Shown here: piece by piece, positions 35,997-46,234 of the stretch
Numbering within the stretch: position 1 is the first letter of the stretch
How the letters are laid out: every line of letters begins with the position of its first letter
From: Paenibacillus taichungensis
Lineage (GTDB): Bacteria > Bacillota > Bacilli > Paenibacillales > Paenibacillaceae
DNA: 50,303 bases
Direction: 5' to 3'
Assembly: GCF_013359905.1 (NCBI RefSeq)
Contig: NZ_JABMCC010000110.1
Coordinates: forward strand, 1 to 50,303
Made by a program: the position numbers and the translations under genes
Notes under the pieces: generated by a model
What the model saw: the letters and a program-made list of their open reading frames with translations, nothing else
The model's database searches: none
Told to the model about the DNA's origin: nothing

Positions 35997-36025
35997 TTTA
36001 CAAAAACACATTCTCTTCGTGTCAA
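35997..36025 (-). promoter_or_regulatory. Promoter of the subtilase gene
   Basis: On the minus strand TTGACA (36025-36020) is separated by 17 bases from TGTAAA (36002-35997), giving a leader of about 80 bases. Confidence 0.5.
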
Positions 36026-36114
36026 AACGGGCGCAGGGACATATGATGGATGGAGGGCTAGAGGGCTCTTGCGGGGACCCTGGTGAGGAGCGATCCTTCA
36101 AGGGTATACAGTCA

Positions 36115-36143
36115 GAAGGCGGAGGGGACTCCGTCTTTTTTAT
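36115..36143 (+). terminator. Orphan terminator-like hairpin upstream of rpoE
   Basis: AAGGCGGAG pairs with CTCCGTCTT followed by six T. No gene on the plus strand ends before it; the 35915-36377 gap otherwise holds only promoters. It may end an unseen leader or small RNA. Confidence 0.5.
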
Positions 36144-36377
36144 ATGATGATGCTTTTTTTGCACAAAGGACGATATGCCCGCGAGTTAGATGTCTCTTAC
36201 GGATCTGTACATTGCTCGTTTGGAGTTGCTTCTTGGAATTATGAGACATCCATACATAAAAACTTGCTTTTTGAGGCTAAATAGGTTTTACTTAGGTTTG
36301 TTAATGGATATGTTATACGTAACGTTCCAGTTCGTAGGGATATAAAGTGAATTTTGTGTGAGAGGAAGTGTCTGTCA

Positions 36378-36953
36378 GTGAGTACCTCGCTCAATTTGAA
36401 AATTGATAAAGAAAAGGTCAGAGAGATTCCTTTGGTGGACCTCGCCTTTATGGTGCTGAAAGCGGCCAATACGCCGTATTACTACCGTGATTTGATGAAT
36501 GAGGTAGCTAAACAGCGCGGAATGACTGATGAAGAAATCAACGAGTTTATCGCCCAGCTATATACCGAGATTAATATCGATGGCCGTTTTGCTTGCGTCG
36601 GTACAAGTCTGTGGGGCTTGAAGCGCTGGTATCCGGTAGCTGGATCGGAAGATACCATGACGGGTGCGAAGCGTCCGCGCATCATCAACGATGAAGACGA
36701 TGATCTGGAAGATGAGGACTTCGGGGAAGAGGAAGACAGCTATAACAGCGACGAAGACTTCGATAATTCTGACGATGATCAGGACGAAGATGATGATGAC
36801 GATGATGATGACGAAGACGACATCTTTGACGAAGAAGATGGCGATGAAGAAGTTCTAGTTGAAGATGACGATTTGGAAGAGGAAGACCTCGATGAAGACG
36901 ATGAAGAAGAGTCCGAAGACGAGGGTGAATTTGACGACGATTCCGATAAGTAG
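36378..36953 (+). CDS. rpoE: DNA-directed RNA polymerase subunit delta
   Basis: Delta is a Gram-positive RNA polymerase subunit that speeds core recycling and alters promoter response to initiating NTP. The 191 residues consist of a folded HARE-HTH N-terminal domain (about 1-90, with REIPLVDLAFMVLKAANTPYYYRDLMNEVAKQR) and an extremely acidic tail of about 90 residues made almost only of Asp and Glu. The start GTG at 36378 follows GAGAGGAAG at nine bases. An alternative TTG eight codons upstream is unlikely. The tail seems longer than in B. subtilis (173 residues in total). Confidence 0.95.
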   Translation: MSTSLNLKIDKEKVREIPLVDLAFMVLKAANTPYYYRDLMNEVAKQRGMTDEEINEFIAQLYTEINIDGRFACVGTSLWGLKRWYPVAGSEDTMTGAKRPRIINDEDDDLEDEDFGEEEDSYNSDEDFDNSDDDQDEDDDDDDDDEDDIFDEEDGDEEVLVEDDDLEEEDLDEDDEEESEDEGEFDDDSDK

Positions 36954-36967
36954 CAGTCATTTTTGAT

Positions 36968-37114
36968 GTCGATAGTTTACCCGTTTTCCCCGCATAGTCA
37001 GCCTTGACAGCAGACGGGGTAACGGGTAAACTATTGCATGGGCTTATGAATGAGCGACAAAATATTTATGTTTTTTATAAAAAGTGCCCCGTCCTGCGGG
37101 AGTACTTTTTTTGT
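36968..37114 (+). terminator. Two hairpins after rpoE
   Basis: The first pairs ATAGTTTACCCGTT (36973-36986) with AACGGGTAAACTAT (37021-37034); the second (37079-37114) is AAAAAGTgccCCG ... CGGgagTACTTTTTTT and ends in T, making it the likely terminator. The gap to pyrG (36954-37445) holds no other gene. Confidence 0.65.
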
Positions 37115-37286
37115 ATTTTTAGAGGCAGAATTTTGCAAAATGATTTGAATTCCGCATGCTCCCGGCCAACAATCCGTGGTCTATTTTTGTATATCCAAAA
37201 CACCAAATGGATCGATGCAATGATATCTATTTAGGGACAGGCACGGTAGTTGGCTTCCGGAAGGTTTGCACCATTCTACGCTGTAG

Positions 37287-39050
<1,764 letters not shown>

Positions 39051-39076
39051 GTATTATCATTAAGTTATAAATAAAT

Positions 39077-39122
39077 GGATGTTCTTGGCAGCCGATAAGG
39101 GTGCTGGGGGCATCCTTTTTTA
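39077..39122 (+). terminator. Terminator of pyrG
   Basis: GGATG ... GGCA / TGC ... CATCC stem followed by six T just after pyrG. Confidence 0.75.
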
Positions 39123-39168
39123 GTGGGTAAAGTTAAGCGAAAATGGTTTTTGGCATTTTGGGATGTAA

Positions 39169-39197
39169 GCAGGATTTCAATGGGTAAGGTAGAATAC
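39169..39197 (+). promoter_or_regulatory. Sigma-H promoter of spo0F
   Basis: GCAGGATTT (-35, consensus RNAGGAWWW) is followed after 11 bases by GTAGAATAC (-10, consensus RNNGAATWW). The match is complete except for the final base. B. subtilis spo0F is a sigma-H gene. The start lies about 70 bases upstream of spo0F. Confidence 0.7.
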
Positions 39198-39269
39198 TTA
39201 TCATGACGACTATGGGATTGTTATCCAGATTCAGACGTACATGCTTTCCTAATTCTAGGAGGTTACTCA

Positions 39270-39656
39270 GTGGAAAATAAAAAAGTGTTGATTGTTGATG
39301 ATCAAAACGGTATTCGAATCCTGTTAATGGAAGTGTTCAGCAGCGAAGGATATAATACGTTCCAAGCGCCTAATGGGAAGATCGCCCTGGAGATAGTAAA
39401 TAATGACAAACCCGATCTTGTGCTGCTTGATATGAAGATTCCTGGCATGGATGGCCTGGAAATTCTGAAACATATTAAGGAAATTGATCCGGATATCAAA
39501 GTCATCATGATGACGGCCTATGGTGAACTGGACATGATCAAAGAAGCTACGGATCTTGGAGCGCTCATGCACTTTACGAAACCGTTTGATATCGATGAAA
39601 TGCGTGTGGCAGTCAATATGCAGCTTCGAAATGATACTGCGAATAAGTGCAGCTGA
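39270..39656 (+). CDS. spo0F: Sporulation phosphorelay response regulator Spo0F
   Basis: Spo0F takes phosphate from sporulation kinases and passes it to Spo0B, a step before Spo0A. The 128 residues form a single receiver domain with the phosphorylated Asp54 ([12 protein letters not shown]), the acidic pair DD near the N terminus, and the conserved MMTAYGELD and FTKPFDIDE motifs. The wording is very close to the remembered B. subtilis Spo0F. No output domain is present. The GTG start follows TAGGAGG. A sigma-H promoter precedes it and a terminator overlaps the stop. It sits between pyrG and fba as in B. subtilis. Confidence 0.96.
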   Translation: MENKKVLIVDDQNGIRILLMEVFSSEGYNTFQAPNGKIALEIVNNDKPDLVLLDMKIPGMDGLEILKHIKEIDPDIKVIMMTAYGELDMIKEATDLGALMHFTKPFDIDEMRVAVNMQLRNDTANKCS

Positions 39657-39680
39657 ATCCTGTAGATACAGGATTTTTTT
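39656..39680 (+). terminator. Terminator of spo0F
   Basis: AATCCTGTA pairs with TACAGGATT around AGA, followed by T; it begins at the last base of the stop codon. Confidence 0.85.
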
Positions 39681-39783
39681 GCGTGTGAAGCTGTAAGAGT
39701 TAACGGGTGGGTATGCAGGGTATTTCGGTCAAGCATCCGGGGAATATTGGAAATGGGGACGTCGTCATGCTGTGTCTATGAAA

Positions 39784-39810
39784 ACTGTGCTGCAAAGCAC
39801 AGCATTTTTG
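39784..39810 (+). terminator. Hairpin with short T-run before the fba promoter
   Basis: CTGTGC pairs with GCACAG followed by CATTTTTG; a weak terminator-like element in the gap. Confidence 0.35.
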
Positions 39811-39841
39811 CAAATGCTTGTTTAGTATTTGACATGGGATG

Positions 39842-39850
39842 TGGTATAAT
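39842..39850 (+). promoter_or_regulatory. Extended -10 promoter of fba
   Basis: TGGTATAAT is an extended -10 (TGn before a perfect TATAAT at 39845-39850). The TTGACA at 39828 is too close (10 bases) to serve as -35; TTAGTA at 17 bases is weak. Confidence 0.5.
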
Positions 39851-39916
39851 AAGCCCGTATGTGATTTCGGCTAAAAACCATAGACACAACCCAACACCCC
39901 TAGGAGGATTGAAACC

Positions 39917-40771
39917 ATGCCATTAGTATCTATGACAGACATGTTGAACAAAGCACTCGAAGGAAAATATGCAGTTGGTCAATACAACATCAATAACCTT
40001 GAGTGGACTCAAGCGATTCTTGCTGCTGCTGAAGAAGAGAAATCCCCAGTAATCTTGGGCGTATCCGAAGGCGCAGCGCGTCACATGAGCGGTTTCTACA
40101 CAGTAGTTAAAATGGTAGAAGGACTCATTCACGACATGAAAATCACTGTTCCAGTTGCTATTCACCTGGATCACGGTTCCAGCTTTGATAAGTGTAAAGA
40201 AGCGATCGATGCTGGATTTACATCCGTAATGATCGACGGTTCCCACCACTCCATCGATGAAAACATCGAAATGACTAAAAAAGTTGTTGAATATGCACAC
40301 GCTAAAGGCGTTTCTGTAGAAGCCGAAGTAGGTACTGTTGGTGGACAAGAAGACGACGTTATCGGTGGTATCATGTACGCTGACCTGAACGAGTGTGTAC
40401 GTATCGTTAAAGAAACAGGTATCGACACATTGGCTCCAGCTCTTGGTTCCGTACATGGTCCTTACCATGGCGAGCCTAACTTGGGCTTCAAAGAAATGGA
40501 AGAAGTTCGCGATGCAGTTAACGTTCCATTGGTATTGCATGGTGGTACAGGTATCCCTAAACATGATATCGACAAAGCGATTTCTCTGGGAACTTCCAAA
40601 ATCAACGTGAACACTGAGAACCAAATTTCGTTCTCCAAAGTGGTTCGCGAAGTGCTTGCAGCTAAACCAGATGCTTACGATCCACGTACATTCATCGTAC
40701 CAGGCCGTGATGCAATCAAAGAAACCGTTAAAGGTAAAATTCGCGAGTTTGGTTCCAACAACAAAGCGTAA
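39917..40771 (+). CDS. fba: Fructose-bisphosphate aldolase, class II
   Basis: The zinc enzyme reversibly splits fructose 1,6-bisphosphate into dihydroxyacetone phosphate and glyceraldehyde 3-phosphate in glycolysis. The 284 residues match the class IIB family ([20 protein letters not shown] start), with zinc ligands in HLDHGSS and [12 protein letters not shown], the [12 protein letters not shown] segment and LHGGTGIP near the C terminus. The ATG follows AGGAGG. Codon use is strongly biased, as in highly expressed genes. The position between spo0F and murA is as in B. subtilis, except that no transaldolase gene is present here. Confidence 0.96.
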   Translation: MPLVSMTDMLNKALEGKYAVGQYNINNLEWTQAILAAAEEEKSPVILGVSEGAARHMSGFYTVVKMVEGLIHDMKITVPVAIHLDHGSSFDKCKEAIDAGFTSVMIDGSHHSIDENIEMTKKVVEYAHAKGVSVEAEVGTVGGQEDDVIGGIMYADLNECVRIVKETGIDTLAPALGSVHGPYHGEPNLGFKEMEEVRDAVNVPLVLHGGTGIPKHDIDKAISLGTSKINVNTENQISFSKVVREVLAAKPDAYDPRTFIVPGRDAIKETVKGKIREFGSNNKA

Positions 40772-40801
40772 TTTTTCTTTACCAGTTCCATACAGTGTAA
40801 G

Positions 40802-40839
40802 TGGAAAGAACACCGCCTAGCCGGTGTCTTTCCATTTTC
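40802..40839 (+). terminator. Terminator of fba
   Basis: TGGAAAGAACACCG pairs with CGGTGTCTTTCCA around a short loop, followed by TTTTC. Confidence 0.7.
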
Positions 40840-40920
40840 ACGCCTTATTTCTACATCGAAAGCCAACAGCACGTATTGCCGTTAACCGGCTGCAAAACAC
40901 GTAGGGGGACATTAAGCTTT

Positions 40921-42174
40921 ATGGAAAAATTGATGATTAGTGGCGGACGTCCGTTACAGGGAACTGTAACTATAAGCGGCGCCAAGAACAGCGCCATCGC
41001 GCTTATTCCTGCAGCATTGCTTGCCGAGTCAGAAGTCGTGCTGGACAACCTGCCGCTTTTGAGTGACGTGGCGGTTTATGCAGAAATTTTGGAGGAACTC
41101 GGAGCTCGTGTACACTGGGAAGGCAGTCAGATGAAGATCGATCCTTCCGATATTAAATCCATTCCCATGCCGAATGGTCCCGTGAAGAAGCTTCGGGCTT
41201 CGTATTATATGATGGGGGCACTGCTTGGGCGTTTTAAAGAAGCAACCATTGGTTTACCCGGGGGCTGCAACTTTGAGCCTCGTCCGATTGATCAACATAT
41301 CAAAGGGTTTGAAGCGCTTGGCGCAACCGTAACGAACGAACATGGCTCCATTCATTTGCATGCCAAAGAGCTGCGCGGAGCAAAGATTTATCTTGATGTA
41401 AGCAGTGTAGGTGCAACCATTAACATCATGCTGGCGGCTACTCGTGCCAAAGGCTCTACAATTATCGAAAACGCGGCTAAAGAGCCTGAGATTATAGATG
41501 TAGCAACACTTTTGAACTCAATGGGTGCCAGCATTAAAGGTGCCGGTACCGAAACGATCCGTATTGAAGGTGTGTCGGAGCTTAAGGGTTGCCGTCATTC
41601 TATCATTCCGGACCGTATACAAGCAGGTACGTATATGATCGCTGCGGCGGCGACGCGTGGCGACGTTCTGATCGACAATGTCATTCCCAAACATCTGGAG
41701 GCTTTGACGGCAAAGTTACTGGAGATGGGCGTTGGCATTGAAGAACTGGATGAAAGTATTCGTGTAATTGGCAAACCAAGCTACAATCATGTAGACGTTA
41801 AGGCACTCGTATATCCCGGTTTTCCGACGGATTTGCAGTCTCCGATGACCAGTGTGTTGACACAGGCAACGGGTGTGAGTGTCCTGAGCGACTTTGTATA
41901 TAGCAATCGATTCAAGCACGTTCCTGAGTTGGTACGCATGGGCGCAAAAATCCGTGTGGAAGGGCGTTCAGCTATTATTGAAGGCAGTGCATTGAATGCG
42001 GCCAAGGTAAAAGCATCCGATCTTCGCGCTGGTGCAGCGCTGGTGATCGCGGGTCTCACCGTCAGTGAAGGTGTGACCGAAGTGACAGGCGTGGAGTTTA
42101 TTGATCGTGGGTACGATCATCTAGTAACCAATCTGCGTCTGCTAGGTGCAGATGTGTGGCGAGAAACCGATTAA
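40921..42174 (+). CDS. murA: UDP-N-acetylglucosamine 1-carboxyvinyltransferase
   Basis: MurA adds enolpyruvate from phosphoenolpyruvate to UDP-GlcNAc, the first committed step of peptidoglycan synthesis. The 417 residues begin [20 protein letters not shown], with the conserved GAKNSA, the catalytic Cys116 in [20 protein letters not shown], and the C-terminal [12 protein letters not shown]. The reactive Cys makes it the fosfomycin-sensitive type. By position next to fba and rho it corresponds to the second copy (MurZ/MurAB) of B. subtilis; a further murA may lie elsewhere. ATG 40921 follows AGGGGGAC. A longer frame upstream is not supported. Confidence 0.95.
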   Translation: MEKLMISGGRPLQGTVTISGAKNSAIALIPAALLAESEVVLDNLPLLSDVAVYAEILEELGARVHWEGSQMKIDPSDIKSIPMPNGPVKKLRASYYMMGALLGRFKEATIGLPGGCNFEPRPIDQHIKGFEALGATVTNEHGSIHLHAKELRGAKIYLDVSSVGATINIMLAATRAKGSTIIENAAKEPEIIDVATLLNSMGASIKGAGTETIRIEGVSELKGCRHSIIPDRIQAGTYMIAAAATRGDVLIDNVIPKHLEALTAKLLEMGVGIEELDESIRVIGKPSYNHVDVKALVYPGFPTDLQSPMTSVLTQATGVSVLSDFVYSNRFKHVPELVRMGAKIRVEGRSAIIEGSALNAAKVKASDLRAGAALVIAGLTVSEGVTEVTGVEFIDRGYDHLVTNLRLLGADVWRETD

Positions 42175-42276
42175 TTCTGTATTGTATGACCAGTTTTACG
42201 GTATTCAAGTGATTATTTTTACAGAACTGCATATCCTTTCAGTAATTGGGTAAACCTGTTTTAATAGAGTTCTCAG

Positions 42277-42332
42277 TCTCTCCGGGATAAGACGAAATGT
42301 TCCTGTTTCCTTTACCGGAGGGTCTTTTTTTG
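42277..42332 (+). terminator. Terminator of murA
   Basis: CTCTCCGG pairs with CCGGAGGG across a 30-base loop, followed by seven T. The rest of the gap up to rho (42333-42643) holds no gene; it is probably the leader of rho, with C-rich stretches. Confidence 0.6.
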
Positions 42333-42643
42333 AGTCAGACTTCATATGGCTTTAAGAACATCATTTCCTTTTCCCCAAACCCCGGTTTTGTTTGAACTGC
42401 GCTCCATAGCCGGTCTGCCCGGATCGAACGCCTCACGTATTCGTGTTCACTCACTAGCGGATCTTGCCGAAAGTTGGCTATCCCGCCCGGAAACTTACAC
42501 TCAAAGACAAGTATTTGCATTATAACGGTTACATTCCGTACAATGGACAGAAGAGAAATGCAGAACGATGCTGCTCTTATAGCCGGAACATCAAGCGAAA
42601 CTATCCATTTCACGGACTTATTAATTGAATAGGTGGTTATTAT

Positions 42644-43969
42644 ATGGATCTACAAATTTCCGATTTGGAAGAAATGAAACTAACGGACCTTTACAAACTG
42701 GCCAAAAAATATCAAATTCCCTACTACGGCACTTTAAAAAAGAAAGAATTGATCTTCGCTATATTACGTGCACAAGCTGAACAGAGTGGATTGATGTTCA
42801 TGCAGGGTGTGCTCGAAATTCTACCTGAAGGTTACGGATTCCTTCGTCCGATCAATTACCTGCCAAGTACGGAAGACATCTACATCTCAGCCTCACAGAT
42901 TCGCAAGTTTGACCTAAGAACAGGTGACCTCGTATCAGGTAAGTGTAGAACACCTAAAGAAAACGAGCGATACTTCGGTTTGCTGCAAGTCAACGCTGTA
43001 AATGGTGAGAATCCATCGGCAGCTGCGGAAAGACTTCACTTCCCGGCATTAACCCCATTGTACCCGCAGAAGAAACTGGTTCTCGAAACATCCCCCAACC
43101 ATTTGTCCACACGCATTATGGATGTGCTCGCCCCGGTAGGACTGGGACAGCGCGGATTGATCGTAGCACCTCCCAAAGCGGGTAAAACACTTCTCCTCAA
43201 AGAAATCGCCAACAGCATCTCAACCAACAACCCAGAAATTGAACTATTTGTCCTGTTGATTGATGAACGTCCGGAAGAAGTTACGGATATGTCGCGTTCG
43301 GTTAAAGGGGAAGTTGTGGCTTCTACGTTCGATGAGCTGCCAGAAAACCATATCAAAGTTGCGGAATTGGTGCTGGAACGTGCGCTCCGTCTGGTTGAGG
43401 CGAAAAAAGATGTTGTTATTTTGCTGGATAGCATTACACGTCTTGCTCGTGCATACAACCTGGTCATCCCACCGTCCGGACGGACACTTAGTGGTGGTAT
43501 TGACCCGGCAGCATTCCATCGTCCGAAACGTTTCTTCGGTTCTGCACGGAATGTAGAAGAGGGTGGAAGCCTGACGATCCTGGCTACAGCATTGATTGAT
43601 ACGGGATCACGTATGGATGATATCATTTATGAAGAGTTTAAAGGTACGGGCAATATGGAGCTTCATCTGGATCGTAAGCTGGCAGAGCGTCGTATTTTCC
43701 CAGCTATCGACATTCGTCGTTCCGGTACACGTCGCGAAGAAGTGTTGCTGAGCAAGGAAGAACTTGATACAATCTGGGCGATTCGTAAAAACATGAATGA
43801 TTCCCACGACTTTGTCGAAGGTTTCTTGAAGAAGCTGCGTAATAGCAAAACGAATGCTGAGTTCCTAGCGGCGTTTGATACAGCTGGCAGCAGTCCGACC
43901 AGCAACTCCGGATCGACTACGACTCGGCGCTCGCCAAGACAGACTGCGGCGTCCGGTACAACCACCTAG
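42644..43969 (+). CDS. rho: Transcription termination factor Rho
   Basis: Rho is a hexameric RNA helicase that ends transcription at C-rich sites. The 441 residues show the N-terminal RNA-binding domain (about 1-130, with FGFLRP-like [14 protein letters not shown]), the Walker A loop APPKAGKT (175-182), Walker [17 protein letters not shown] and the R-loop/secondary channel region [11 protein letters not shown]. The last 25 residues form an extra low-complexity tail rich in Ser, Thr and Gly ([15 protein letters not shown]...). AGGTGG precedes the ATG. The gene lies between murA and rpmE, as in B. subtilis, but with a radical SAM gene before rpmE. Confidence 0.96.
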   Translation: MDLQISDLEEMKLTDLYKLAKKYQIPYYGTLKKKELIFAILRAQAEQSGLMFMQGVLEILPEGYGFLRPINYLPSTEDIYISASQIRKFDLRTGDLVSGKCRTPKENERYFGLLQVNAVNGENPSAAAERLHFPALTPLYPQKKLVLETSPNHLSTRIMDVLAPVGLGQRGLIVAPPKAGKTLLLKEIANSISTNNPEIELFVLLIDERPEEVTDMSRSVKGEVVASTFDELPENHIKVAELVLERALRLVEAKKDVVILLDSITRLARAYNLVIPPSGRTLSGGIDPAAFHRPKRFFGSARNVEEGGSLTILATALIDTGSRMDDIIYEEFKGTGNMELHLDRKLAERRIFPAIDIRRSGTRREEVLLSKEELDTIWAIRKNMNDSHDFVEGFLKKLRNSKTNAEFLAAFDTAGSSPTSNSGSTTTRRSPRQTAASGTTT

Positions 43970-44068
43970 ATTTACGTCTTTGATTTAACTCGAATTTTGC
44001 AGCGTTGCTGCTGGATTAACAATATACTCGTCGTTTGGCTTTAACCCATTAGATGTGAGGAGAACATC

Positions 44069-45343
44069 ATGTATTTAGTATACGCAGATGAAAAAGGTAA
44101 TGTATTTGATCACCCATCCCTGTACGGGCTTGCCCGCAGTGGAGATATGATCGTTGAAATTATGGAGGATGAGCTGATTCCTTTACCGGAAGGTGCAACG
44201 CTGGTTGGACTGCCGAGTACACGTCCGATTGGTATGGACCCGGATACTGGCGAAATGCTGCCAATGCCTAGTGATACACAGGCCGTTGGGGCTTTGCTTC
44301 CGCAAGGATTCACTCGGTTGTGTCTGCCGGGGTATGTAAAAACCGATAAAGAGTACAAACTGCCTTTGTTCGGTTACTCGGCTGTTGTGTGGAAAGATGG
44401 TCAGTTTTACGTCACTGCCCGGATGTCGGATCATCCAGATCAATGGAATCCGCTGAACTGTGATCGGGATGACGTACGTGCGGGTGTTAAACGTTTAACG
44501 AAGCAATATCCCGAAAATCGTCTCTATACCCATTTGTCCAATTGTGCGCTCGGATATGAATGTCTGACTTCATCCAACACCTTCCTGAATCGTTGGGAAG
44601 GCGGAGTTCCAGTATCCTATTCCTGCAACGCAGGCTGTTTCGGATGTATTTCCGAGCAACCAGATGATAGTGGCTTCGTTTCCCCGCAGACCCGGATGAA
44701 TTTCCGTCCACGTGTGGACGAAATCGTTGAAGTAATGCTGGAGCACTTGAAAACGCCGGAATCGATTATCAGCTTTGGCCAAGGTTGTGAAGGGGAGCCT
44801 TCCACACAGGCCAAATTGATTATTGAAGCTATCCGTGAAGTGCGTTCTATTACCGACATGGGATATATCAATATTAATACCAATGCCGGTTTGAATGATC
44901 ACATGAGAGGTATTGTTGATGCAGGGCTTGATCTAATGCGTGTAAGTACAATCAGCGCACTGGATGACCACTATAATGCATACTACAAACCTCGCGGATA
45001 TACACTGGCCAATGTAGAAAAATCGATGAAATACGCTGCTTCCCAGGGTGTGTATACATCAATTAACTATTTGATCTTCCCGGGAGTAACGGATCGTGAG
45101 GAAGAGATTGAAGCGATGATTGAGTTTGCTCGCAGAACCGATTTGCGTCTTATTCAAATGCGTAACCTTAATATAGACCCGGAGAGCTATCTGGAATTGA
45201 TTCCTCCAGCTCAAGGTGATATTTTGGGTATGAAACAAATGATTGAGATCTTTGAGGAAGAGCTGCCAGATGTCGTTATAGGCTCCTATACGCACGTTCC
45301 CCCAGCTGGAATGGCACGTCCCAAACGTCTGATCACCTCATGA
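44069..45343 (+). CDS. Radical SAM protein of unknown function
   Basis: The 424-residue protein carries the radical SAM iron-sulphur motif CNAGCFGC (Cys186, Cys190, Cys193) within a roughly 240-residue barrel domain. Further conserved-looking parts are SFGQGCEGEP (a variant of the GGEP motif), NTNAGLNDHM and YLIFPGVTDREEEI. The first 180 residues form an unusual N-terminal domain with extra Cys (Cys131, Cys159 and Cys165 in SNCALGYEC) that could hold a second cluster; I cannot assign it to a known subfamily. The ATG has GTGAGGAG upstream. It stands between rho and rpmE on the same strand, 100 bases after rho. Confidence 0.82.
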   Translation: MYLVYADEKGNVFDHPSLYGLARSGDMIVEIMEDELIPLPEGATLVGLPSTRPIGMDPDTGEMLPMPSDTQAVGALLPQGFTRLCLPGYVKTDKEYKLPLFGYSAVVWKDGQFYVTARMSDHPDQWNPLNCDRDDVRAGVKRLTKQYPENRLYTHLSNCALGYECLTSSNTFLNRWEGGVPVSYSCNAGCFGCISEQPDDSGFVSPQTRMNFRPRVDEIVEVMLEHLKTPESIISFGQGCEGEPSTQAKLIIEAIREVRSITDMGYININTNAGLNDHMRGIVDAGLDLMRVSTISALDDHYNAYYKPRGYTLANVEKSMKYAASQGVYTSINYLIFPGVTDREEEIEAMIEFARRTDLRLIQMRNLNIDPESYLELIPPAQGDILGMKQMIEIFEEELPDVVIGSYTHVPPAGMARPKRLITS

Positions 45344-45353
45344 CAATAATGGA

Positions 45354-45382
45354 TTGCAACCGGCATTAGGCCGTGTTATAAT
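45354..45382 (+). promoter_or_regulatory. Sigma-A promoter of rpmE
   Basis: TTGCAA (45354-45359) and TATAAT (45377-45382) are spaced by 17 bases, 65 bases before rpmE. Confidence 0.7.
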
Positions 45383-45446
45383 CTTCGATGTTGTGCCATT
45401 TACTCTGGGTCCGCTTGAGGCTCAGGGCGGAAAGAGGTGAAAGGTA

Positions 45447-45644
45447 ATGAAAGCAGCAATTCATCCTAAATACACGATTGGTCAAGTATCTTGCGCTTGC
45501 GGGAATACTTTTGAAACTGGTTCGGTTAAAGACGGACTTCGTGTAGAGATTTGCTCCGCGTGCCACCCGTTCTTCACAGGTAAACAGAAGTTTATCGATG
45601 CTGGCGGCCGTGTTGATCGTTTCAAGAAAAAATACGGAATCTAA
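45447..45644 (+). CDS. rpmE: 50S ribosomal protein L31, zinc-binding form
   Basis: The 65-residue protein begins [19 protein letters not shown] and has Cys at 16, 18, 36 and 39 (CACG and CSACH), the zinc ligands of the C+ type of L31. This is the form used under zinc-replete conditions; the cysteine-free paralogue, if present, would be elsewhere. The length is normal. AGAGGTG precedes the ATG. It has its own promoter and terminator. Confidence 0.96.
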   Translation: MKAAIHPKYTIGQVSCACGNTFETGSVKDGLRVEICSACHPFFTGKQKFIDAGGRVDRFKKKYGI

Positions 45645-45687
45645 TTCAGCAATTCCTTGGGGATTGTCTGACTATTACATCCAAATC

Positions 45688-45714
45688 ACCTCTGCCGTTC
45701 CGGCAGGGGTTTTT
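45688..45714 (+). terminator. Terminator of rpmE
   Basis: ACCTCTGCC pairs with GGCAGGGGT around GTTCC, then TTTT. Confidence 0.85.
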
Positions 45715-45756
45715 ATATGTTTTTATATGATTATATTGCTGCTCATTTCGCTCTGG

Positions 45757-45785
45757 TTGCAATTTAGACAACCTTAAGTTATACT
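45757..45785 (+). promoter_or_regulatory. Sigma-A promoter of the SRP RNA gene
   Basis: TTGCAA (45757-45762) is separated by 17 bases from TATACT (45780-45785), placing the start at about 45791. Confidence 0.7.
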
Positions 45786-45790
45786 ATTTC

Positions 45791-46063
45791 TTACCGTGCT
45801 AGATGGGGAGGTAGCGGTGCCCTGTAACTCGCAATCCGCTACAGCGAGGTTGAATTCCTGCTAGAGGTTTTGTCGATGTGAGGTTTGGTCCCTTAACGTG
45901 GTGTTGACGGTTGGGTCCTCCGCAATGAGTACTCATGAACCTGGTCAGGTCCGGAAGGAAGCAGCCATAAGTGAGATCACTCTTGTGCCGGAGGGTCGCC
46001 TAGCCCGAGCTGTTGTTAAGGGGTGCCGCTTGGATCGCAAATATCGATAGCAGGTGCACGGCT
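45791..46063 (+). ncRNA. scr: Signal recognition particle RNA (large Bacillus-type scRNA)
   Basis: This roughly 270-base RNA pairs with Ffh to form the signal recognition particle. It contains the Alu-type 5' domain (GTGCTAGATGGGGAGGTAGC, GTGCCCTGTAACTCGC) and the highly conserved S-domain hairpin with CAGGTCCGGAAGGAAGCAGC. The 3' end (GTGCACGGC) pairs back to the 5' end (CCGTGC). This long form with an Alu domain is typical of Bacillus-like bacteria. It lies just upstream of dnaX, as in B. subtilis. It has a promoter (45757-45785) and a terminator (46078-46116). Confidence 0.94.
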
Positions 46064-46077
46064 TACCATTTAAATGT

Positions 46078-46116
46078 AGAGACCTTTGCAGTTGTATGTA
46101 TGCAGAGGTCTTTTTG
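46078..46116 (+). terminator. Terminator of the SRP RNA gene
   Basis: AGACCTTTGCA pairs with TGCAGAGGTCT around a ten-base loop and is followed by TTTT. Confidence 0.8.
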
Positions 46117-46156
46117 ATATGTCTAAAAAAACCACGTATGATGAGTCAGATAAAGT

Positions 46157-46184
46157 TTGGATTCACCCCGGAATATAGTATAAT
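46157..46184 (+). promoter_or_regulatory. Sigma-A promoter of dnaX
   Basis: TTGGAT (46157-46162) and TATAAT (46179-46184) are spaced by 16 bases, about 50 bases before the dnaX start. Confidence 0.6.
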
Positions 46185-46234
46185 GGGGGAACGACAAAGG
46201 ACTCGAATGCGAAGTGGAAGGAAGGTAACGCATC

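Noticed and set aside
35935..36147. A 70-codon open frame on the plus strand upstream of rpoE
   Set aside because: It runs through an intrinsic terminator, lacks a ribosome site and overlaps the subtilase promoter.
36690..36950. Repeat array in the rpoE region
   Set aside because: The GAT/GAC/GAA periodicity is simply the Asp/Glu-rich tail of the delta subunit.
39923..40813. A 296-codon minus-strand open frame opposite fba
   Set aside because: The strong codon bias of fba leaves the complementary frame open; composition (many Phe, Cys and His) is not protein-like.
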